NCBI RefSeq assembly: GCF_015057245.1
Contig: NZ_SVET01000004.1
Coordinates: 62,001-126,000 of the forward strand
DNA from: Pseudobutyrivibrio ruminis
Lineage (GTDB): Bacteria; Bacillota; Clostridia; Lachnospirales; Lachnospiraceae
Direction of reading: 5' to 3'
DNA length: 64,000 nucleotides
In this document: one piece after another, positions 62,112-64,000 of the stretch
Layout of the letters: each line of letters opens with the position of its first letter
Numbering within the stretch: the stretch's first letter is position 1
Notes under the pieces: generated by a model
What the model saw: only the letters and a program-made list of their open reading frames with translations
Database searches by the model: none
What the model was told of the DNA's origin: nothing
Translations under genes and position numbers: made by a program

Positions 62112-62133
62112 TTAAATAAACTATAGGTTGATA

Positions 62134-62229
62134 AACAACCCGTTACGGCTACAAGCCTAATGAATTCTTCGCTCGGCAACACGCCTCGCTTAAGAATTAT
62201 CAGAGCTTGATGCCTACGGGTTGTTTTTT
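62134..62229 (+). terminator. Large branched hairpin with T run after the oxidoreductase gene
   Basis: An outer perfect 10-base stem AACAACCCGT / ACGGGTTGTT encloses about 70 bases and runs into six T residues. Inside are GGCT-ACA-AGCC and a 7-base stem AATTCTT / AAGAATT. It probably terminates the oxidoreductase transcript. The elaborate interior suggests a repeated intergenic element or a small structured RNA. Confidence 0.7.
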
Positions 62230-62240
62230 AATAGTATGAC

Positions 62241-62359
62241 TTCTTGCTGACAGAAAAATGAAATTGTCAGCAAGAATCCTGCTTTGCAGGACAAGAAAAT
62301 AGATGAATCTATTTTCTTGGTATTTACGATTTCTGTTTTTCTGATGAAAAACAAAAATC
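62241..62359. repeat. Four consecutive inverted repeats
   Basis: Four hairpins follow one another. The first is TTCTTGCTGACA (62241-62252) with TGTCAGCAAGAA (62265-62276), 12 bp and perfect. The second is TCCTGC-TTT-GCAGGA (62277-62291). The third is CAAGAAAATAGA with TCTATTTTCTTG around a 4-base loop (62292-62319). The fourth is an imperfect 13-14 bp stem at 62328-62359. No coding potential is convincing here. This may be a structured RNA or remnant repeats. Confidence 0.75.
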
Positions 62360-62363
62360 TATG

Positions 62364-62432
62364 TATTATTAGAACTTGATAGTTATCCATGGCTTTTTTA
62401 TATCTAAATATTATCAGGGCTTGATAGTTACT
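62364..62432. repeat. Direct repeat of about 25 bases, two copies plus a partial third
   Basis: The copies at 62364-62388 and 62409-62432 agree on TATTAT(T/C)AG(A/G)(A/G)CTTGATAGTTA and start 45 bases apart. A shorter copy, TTATCAGAGCTTGATG, is at 62198-62213 inside the branched terminator hairpin, linking the two elements. Confidence 0.7.
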
Positions 62433-62462
62433 CAAAATACTTTGGGGGTTGAGAAAATGATT

Positions 62463-62833
62463 ATTTAGTTAAGTTAAAAAGTGATAATGGTATATTTCAC
62501 TTAAAAAGTGGAAGAGTGGTTAAGTGTATATGAGAAAAAAAGAAATAAACTTAAAATAAGTTAAAAATATTTAGGTTATTTTAAGTTTATTTTCAAGATT
62601 AGAATACTCACTTAACTATTTTAGGTGTTAGTTAAGTTTATTCATGTTTATGAATAATAAACTTAACAAAATAAAAAATTAGAAACAAAAAGTTAAGTTT
62701 ATTTTGGGCGAAAAGCAAATTCACTTAAGTGGATTTCTCAGTTTTAAGTGAAAGTTATTGAATAATGAAATTCACTTAAATGTTAGTGGATTTATATATA
62801 AGTGAATTTGAGAAATTCATAGATGAAACTTAA
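62463..62833. repeat. Phased array of alternating TTAAGT/ACTTAA motifs
   Basis: About 14 copies lie in 370 gene-free bases, at 62469, 62499, 62520, 62549, 62581, 62610, 62632, 62661, 62693, 62723, 62744, 62774, about 62799 (ATAAGT variant) and 62828. Orientation alternates strictly between TTAAGT and ACTTAA, and spacing is 20-32 bases, mostly near 21 or 29-32. Several neighbours form longer inverted repeats: 16 bp perfect (62544-62559 with 62576-62591), 9 bp (62610-62618 with 62629-62637), 9 bp (62720-62728 with 62744-62752) and 11 bp (62768-62778 with 62799-62809). CACTTAAGTG at 62722-62731 is itself palindromic. Confidence 0.8.
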
Positions 62834-62938
62834 CTGTAAATAAATTGCTAATATCATAAGTAAATAAAAATAATTCAATTTATTTTGTGGCAGAGAATAG
62901 GTATATATTATGCTATTATATAGGCATAGGAGGGACAT

Positions 62939-63940
62939 ATGCGAAATATTTATTTATTTGCAAACGGATTTGGCGAGACGGTGAGAACACTGATTATCGC
63001 GTATCTTATACTTACATTCGTATTTACGGTATATTCTGTAGCCAGGATGTACTATATAGAGCATAAATCAAATAATGTGAAGGGCGGTAGAGCCAGAGTA
63101 AAAGAGCTGCATGCATCCGGTAGATTTAGGCAAATTCCGGTGTATTCCATGGAGGAAATGTCTAAGGATAAACATAAAAGAGATGTTAGGCTTATGTATT
63201 TTCCAGCAGATAACCCTAAGAGCAAGCGATTTGTAGTTGTTCTTCCAGGTGGAGGTTATGCACATCTTTGCACAAGACAGGAGGGATATCCTGTTGCGGC
63301 AGCTCTTAATGAAATGGGAGTAAATGCCTTTGTGCTTGAGTATCGCACGGGACGTGATTGCGAAGCCTTTGCTCCAATGCAGGATTTAGGCACAGCATTA
63401 CAGAGGATTCAGTTAAATCAGGACCAATACGGTGTTACTTTAGACGGCTATGCATTGATGGGATTTTCCGCAGGTGGAAACCTGGCGGGAATCTTTTCCA
63501 GCCACAAGTTTGGTTACATGGATTACCAATTGCCTAAGCCAGGAGCAGTCATATTAGGCTATCCTTGGACTTGTGTTAACGATTGGTTACATCATCCTTA
63601 CTGGAACATTTGGATTGGTTTGATGGGCATTTGGCTTAGCAACAGAGGCAGCTTCCATATGTTTGGATTACGTCACATCAGAAGAGGACGTGTGCTTCTA
63701 GATGTGCAGAAATATATTGAAGATGATTACCCACCAACCTTCATGTATTCAGGCTCTTGGGATGTTCTTGTTCCTGCAAGTCGTCATGCTGATGTTTTTG
63801 AAAGCGCCCTCAAGGCACATGGCGTTAATCATATCTATGAAAAGTATTTTGGTGTACCACACGGCATTGGCCTTGGCATTCGCACAAAAGCTGAAGGCTG
63901 GCTTGATAGAGCAGTGGAGTTCTGGGAGTCAGTAATCTAG
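62939..63940 (+). CDS. Membrane-anchored alpha/beta hydrolase (esterase-like)
   Basis: AGGAGGG precedes the ATG. The 333-residue protein has an N-terminal membrane helix (residues 15-40, TLIIAYLILTFVFTVYSVARMYYI). An alpha/beta hydrolase domain of the BD-FAE/HSL kind follows: VVLPGGGYAHL (oxyanion loop), GFSAGGNLAG (nucleophile Ser), YSGSWDVLVPASRHADVF (acidic residue) and VPHGIGLG (catalytic His). It probably deacylates or hydrolyses an ester at the membrane; the substrate is unknown. Its upstream region holds the phased TTAAGT/ACTTAA array, which may regulate it. Only 60 bases follow the stop before the window ends. Confidence 0.85.
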   Translation: MRNIYLFANGFGETVRTLIIAYLILTFVFTVYSVARMYYIEHKSNNVKGGRARVKELHASGRFRQIPVYSMEEMSKDKHKRDVRLMYFPADNPKSKRFVVVLPGGGYAHLCTRQEGYPVAAALNEMGVNAFVLEYRTGRDCEAFAPMQDLGTALQRIQLNQDQYGVTLDGYALMGFSAGGNLAGIFSSHKFGYMDYQLPKPGAVILGYPWTCVNDWLHHPYWNIWIGLMGIWLSNRGSFHMFGLRHIRRGRVLLDVQKYIEDDYPPTFMYSGSWDVLVPASRHADVFESALKAHGVNHIYEKYFGVPHGIGLGIRTKAEGWLDRAVEFWESVI

Positions 63941-64000
63941 GGAGTTCTAGTTTTCGTGGAGTCCGATTCTAGGCGGATTCTAGCATACATAGGTTTATTC

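Noticed and set aside
62214..62435. Minus-strand 73-residue frame over the hairpins
   Set aside because: Its repeated NYQ-LII segments are translations of the 45-base direct repeat, it has no good ribosome site and it lies over inverted repeats.
62463..62833. CRISPR array
   Set aside because: Repeats are only 6-16 bases, alternate in orientation and lack constant direct repeats with uniform spacers; no cas genes are present.

Overview
The window looks like chromosomal DNA from a low-GC, Gram-positive, anaerobic Firmicute, most likely a rumen or gut Lachnospiraceae of the Butyrivibrio/Pseudobutyrivibrio kind. This is an inference from AT-rich codon use, strong Shine-Dalgarno sites, a sortase with its substrate, many SpoIIE-type phosphatases, c-di-GMP proteins, and HypB beside a ferredoxin-type oxidoreductase. 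No rRNA, tRNA, IS element or CRISPR array was seen.

Region 1 (1-25.2 kb, + strand) is the 3' part of an extracellular contractile injection system (eCIS) locus. Two baseplate-J proteins and a P2 gpI-like tail protein are followed by a small protein, an AAA+ ATPase, and a block of proteins I could not assign to known families. That block holds two very large coiled-coil/hydrophobic proteins (818 and 1180 aa). Each sits beside a small protein of a similar possible chaperone-like type (173 and 221 aa). It also holds a protein ending in a papain/C39-like cysteine protease domain (859 aa) and two proteins with GNAT-like features. Eleven bases later come a membrane PP2C (RsbU-like) phosphatase, an RsbW-like kinase, a STAS protein, a second membrane PP2C and an MFS symporter. 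A clear terminator ends the unit.

Region 2 (25.4-41.5 kb, + strand) is one long, tightly packed gene run. It encodes a NadD-like nucleotidyltransferase, a GH3-family acyl-amido synthetase, a STAS domain fused to an APH-type kinase, an ATP-grasp ligase, a paired ABC exporter, a second APH-type kinase, a MATE transporter fused to an RsbW-like ATPase domain, a GNAT, a dCache-HAMP-PP2C phosphatase, a 30-residue membrane peptide, a cNMP-binding-fold protein and an S66 (MccF-like) peptidase. It reads like a small-molecule or peptide-conjugate biosynthesis, export and self-protection system wired into partner-switching (PP2C/HATPase/STAS) control. I know of no description of this combination. Together, regions 1 and 2 hold three PP2C phosphatases, two STAS domains and two RsbW-like domains, with no sigma factor in sight.

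Region 3 (41.5-51.6 kb) is mostly ordinary: a flavin reductase and an EAL protein on the minus strand, then ilvE, a GAF-GGDEF-EAL protein, glyA, and a receptor with two periplasmic-binding-like domains and a histidine-kinase core that has lost its phospho-acceptor His.

Region 4 (51.6-58.3 kb) is a cell-surface module: a strong promoter, a 1713-aa adhesin ending in an LAKTG sorting signal, its sortase, and a convergent secreted transglutaminase-like protein. Region 5 (58.4-62.1 kb) holds hypB and a large, strongly codon-biased FAD/Fe-S oxidoreductase.

Region 6 (62.1-62.9 kb) is an 826-base gene-free stretch with striking structure: a branched terminator-like hairpin, four back-to-back hairpins, a direct repeat, and about 14 copies of ACTTAA/TTAAGT in alternating orientation at 20-32 base spacing. 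A membrane-anchored alpha/beta hydrolase gene follows and ends just before the window edge.
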